This document shows positions 62,947-64,000 of a DNA stretch of 64,000 nucleotides, piece by piece (positions within the stretch are counted from its first letter, which is position 1; the number at the start of each line of letters is the position of its first letter). This DNA comes from Candidatus Gastranaerophilales bacterium (GTDB lineage: Bacteria > Cyanobacteriota > Vampirovibrionia > Gastranaerophilales > Gastranaerophilaceae): NCBI GenBank assembly GCA_944322755.1, contig CALUPY010000006.1, positions 1-64,000 of the forward strand, written 5' to 3'. The notes under the pieces are model-generated. The model saw nothing but the letters and a program-made list of their open reading frames with translations, made no database searches and was not told the DNA's origin. The translations under genes and the position numbers were made by a program.

Positions 62947-63868
62947 AACGAAAATTATATTTTTCGGAATGCCTGATATGGCATTAGTTTGTCTGAGCAA
63001 ACTTGTGCAAGAAGAACTTAATGTTATAGGTGTAGTTCCGCCCCATCATTCTGACCCGACATACAATCTTATGTGCCAATACACAAACAGCTGCGGGCTG
63101 AATATCATTAATTACGAAAAATCTTTAGATGAGCCTGACTTTTTAAATAAAATTAAGATTCTTAATCCGGATGTCGGTATTGTATGTTCATACAATAGAA
63201 AATTTCCGCCTGCTTTATTAAAAACAGTGAAAGGCGGAATTATTAACTGTCATCCTTCTCTGCTTCCTGATTACAGAGGAGGAAATCCGTATTCAAACGT
63301 AATTTTAAACGGAGAAAAAGAAACAGGTATAACCCTTCACTATATGGATGAAAATTTTGATACAGGAAATATTATATGGCAGAGAAAAGTAGCTATATCT
63401 CCTAAAGAGACAATGGGTACTTTGTTTAATAAACAGAATTACATAGCGGCTGACATGATAGCGGAATTTTTCAAAAAATATGAAACTAATCCAAATCCTG
63501 TTTCCACTCCACAGCCGCAAGGTGATTTTAAAAAAGCACCTGTTATTGACAGCAAAAATTATAAAAACTATATTAACTGGGAAAACAGCGCGGAAGAGAT
63601 AGAAAGATTTGTCAGAGCTTTGAATCCATTTATCTCTGCAATGACGACTTTCAGAGGCATTTTTGTAAAAGTCTATTCTTCTGATGTTGTCCACAAAAAA
63701 GCAAAATATCCGCCGGGTTCTGTGTGTTATGCAAAAGATATACTCGGTATAGCAACCGGGGATGGGATTCTGGAAATCAAGGTACTGCAGTTCGGTTCAT
63801 ATATGATTACAGATGCAAAAGAATTTATAAACACATTTAAGCCGCAGCCGGGAGAAATTTTAAGATAA
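62939..63868 (+). CDS. Formyltransferase of the Fmt family
   Basis: 309 residues. Formyltetrahydrofolate-binding core: GIINCHPSLLPDYRGGNPYSNVILNGEKETGITLHYMDENFDTGNII, with the usual catalytic His and Asp replaced around HPSLLPxYRG as expected. The N-terminal FFGMPDMALVCLSKLVQEEL and IVCSYNRKFPPALL are family-typical. A C-terminal OB-like domain (about 215-309) is present. It resembles Fmt but diverges in sequence, so a sugar N-formyltransferase of surface-glycan synthesis is a real alternative. The start overlaps crcB; GGAAAG precedes it. Confidence 0.78.
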   Translation: MYKTKIIFFGMPDMALVCLSKLVQEELNVIGVVPPHHSDPTYNLMCQYTNSCGLNIINYEKSLDEPDFLNKIKILNPDVGIVCSYNRKFPPALLKTVKGGIINCHPSLLPDYRGGNPYSNVILNGEKETGITLHYMDENFDTGNIIWQRKVAISPKETMGTLFNKQNYIAADMIAEFFKKYETNPNPVSTPQPQGDFKKAPVIDSKNYKNYINWENSAEEIERFVRALNPFISAMTTFRGIFVKVYSSDVVHKKAKYPPGSVCYAKDILGIATGDGILEIKVLQFGSYMITDAKEFINTFKPQPGEILR

Positions 63869-64000
63869 TGAATAAACTTAATTTTACAACAGCAGGTCAG
63901 CCTATTTGCACAGAAGGTGCAGGTTATGAAAGAGCTTTTGAAATATTGGAAGAACTGAAGCTTGACGGAATGGAACTGGAATTTGTGCACGGTGTCAGGA
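63868..64000 (+). CDS. Endonuclease IV-like AP endonuclease (5' part only)
   Basis: Partial: the frame runs off the window. The visible 44 residues, beginning MNKLNFTTAGQPICTEGAGY and ending KLDGMELEFVHGVR, match the first strand and helix of the TIM-barrel deoxyribonuclease IV family, notably FxTAGxP and the DGMELEFV segment, closest to the archaeal-type versions. The start overlaps the formyltransferase stop by one base (TAATG), so translation is coupled. Family placement rests on this short piece. Confidence 0.65.
   Translation, partial: MNKLNFTTAGQPICTEGAGYERAFEILEELKLDGMELEFVHGVR

Noticed and set aside
1-64000. tRNA or rRNA genes, CRISPR arrays, insertion sequences
   Set aside because: I looked for T-arm signatures, evenly spaced repeats and transposase motifs and saw none. 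A missed tRNA cannot be fully excluded without a dedicated search.

Overview
The window is AT-rich, gene-dense bacterial chromosome from a Gram-negative, LPS-making, flagellated and fermentative organism. LPS is shown by kdsA, kdsB and split heptose genes rfaE1/rfaE2. Motility is shown by flagellin, FliJ, a hook/rod protein and a hybrid CheA. Fermentation is suggested by an ADP-forming acyl-CoA synthetase. Two PilT-type ATPases, SecDF, RF2 with a programmed frameshift, and many lineage-specific short proteins fit a non-photosynthetic relative of cyanobacteria of the gut Vampirovibrionia/Gastranaerophilales kind. That placement is inference from gene content and style; no marker RNA lies in the window. 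No rRNA, tRNA, CRISPR array, transposase or prophage was recognised.

Layout. 1-800: no protein gene; a GC-rich edge element and a region rich in nested complementary arms (possible structured RNA). 0.8-4.5 kb: secreted small proteins, a phosphohexomutase and an orphan sugar ABC permease. 4.6-6.8 kb: minus-strand fliJ-fliK-like-flg cluster. 7.2-13.5 kb: a cation-efflux/CBS/CorC fusion, a 50-aa gene, a REC-HD-GYP regulator, a MenA-like prenyltransferase, a cysteine-cluster protein and two unknown proteins. 13.6-18 kb: ADP-forming acyl-CoA synthetase, kdsB, ruvB. 18-23.8 kb: chemosensory cluster (double CheW, MCP, hybrid CheA, HD protein). 23.8-41.6 kb: mostly plus-strand housekeeping run: PC4-like protein, priA, mfd, PpiC lipoprotein, rfaE1, rfaE2, glmU, EamA exporter, (rph on minus), metG, unknown, prfB, phosphoesterase, MBL hydrolase, TPR protein. 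41.8-50.7 kb: comF, rseP, matrixin-like protease, pilT, kdsA, metK, cca, rsmE. 50.9-57.7 kb: flagellin, aroC-aroK-aroB, deoC, recO, second pilT, and a 51-aa gene behind a flagellar-type promoter. 57.8-64 kb: two glucosaminidase-like proteins, secD-secF, an HTH/zinc protein, crcB, a formyltransferase and the start of an endonuclease IV.

Regulatory signals are unusually readable. An extended -10 of the form TGnTAwAAT recurs, usually with no recognisable -35. At several genes (ABC permease, two unknown proteins, mfd, comF, a glucosaminidase-like gene, crcB) a -10 hexamer ends only 6-7 nt before the start codon and no ribosome-binding site is present, which predicts leaderless mRNAs. Flagellin and the 51-aa gene share a sigma-28-type promoter, TwAAGTwT-N11-nnCGATAT. 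Genes inside operons, by contrast, often have strong Shine-Dalgarno sites.

The observations most worth following are the CDF-CBS-CorC fusion, the leaderless promoter geometry, the sigma-28-driven 51-aa gene, the duplicated operator-like motif between rsmE and flagellin, and the possible structured RNA at the left end.
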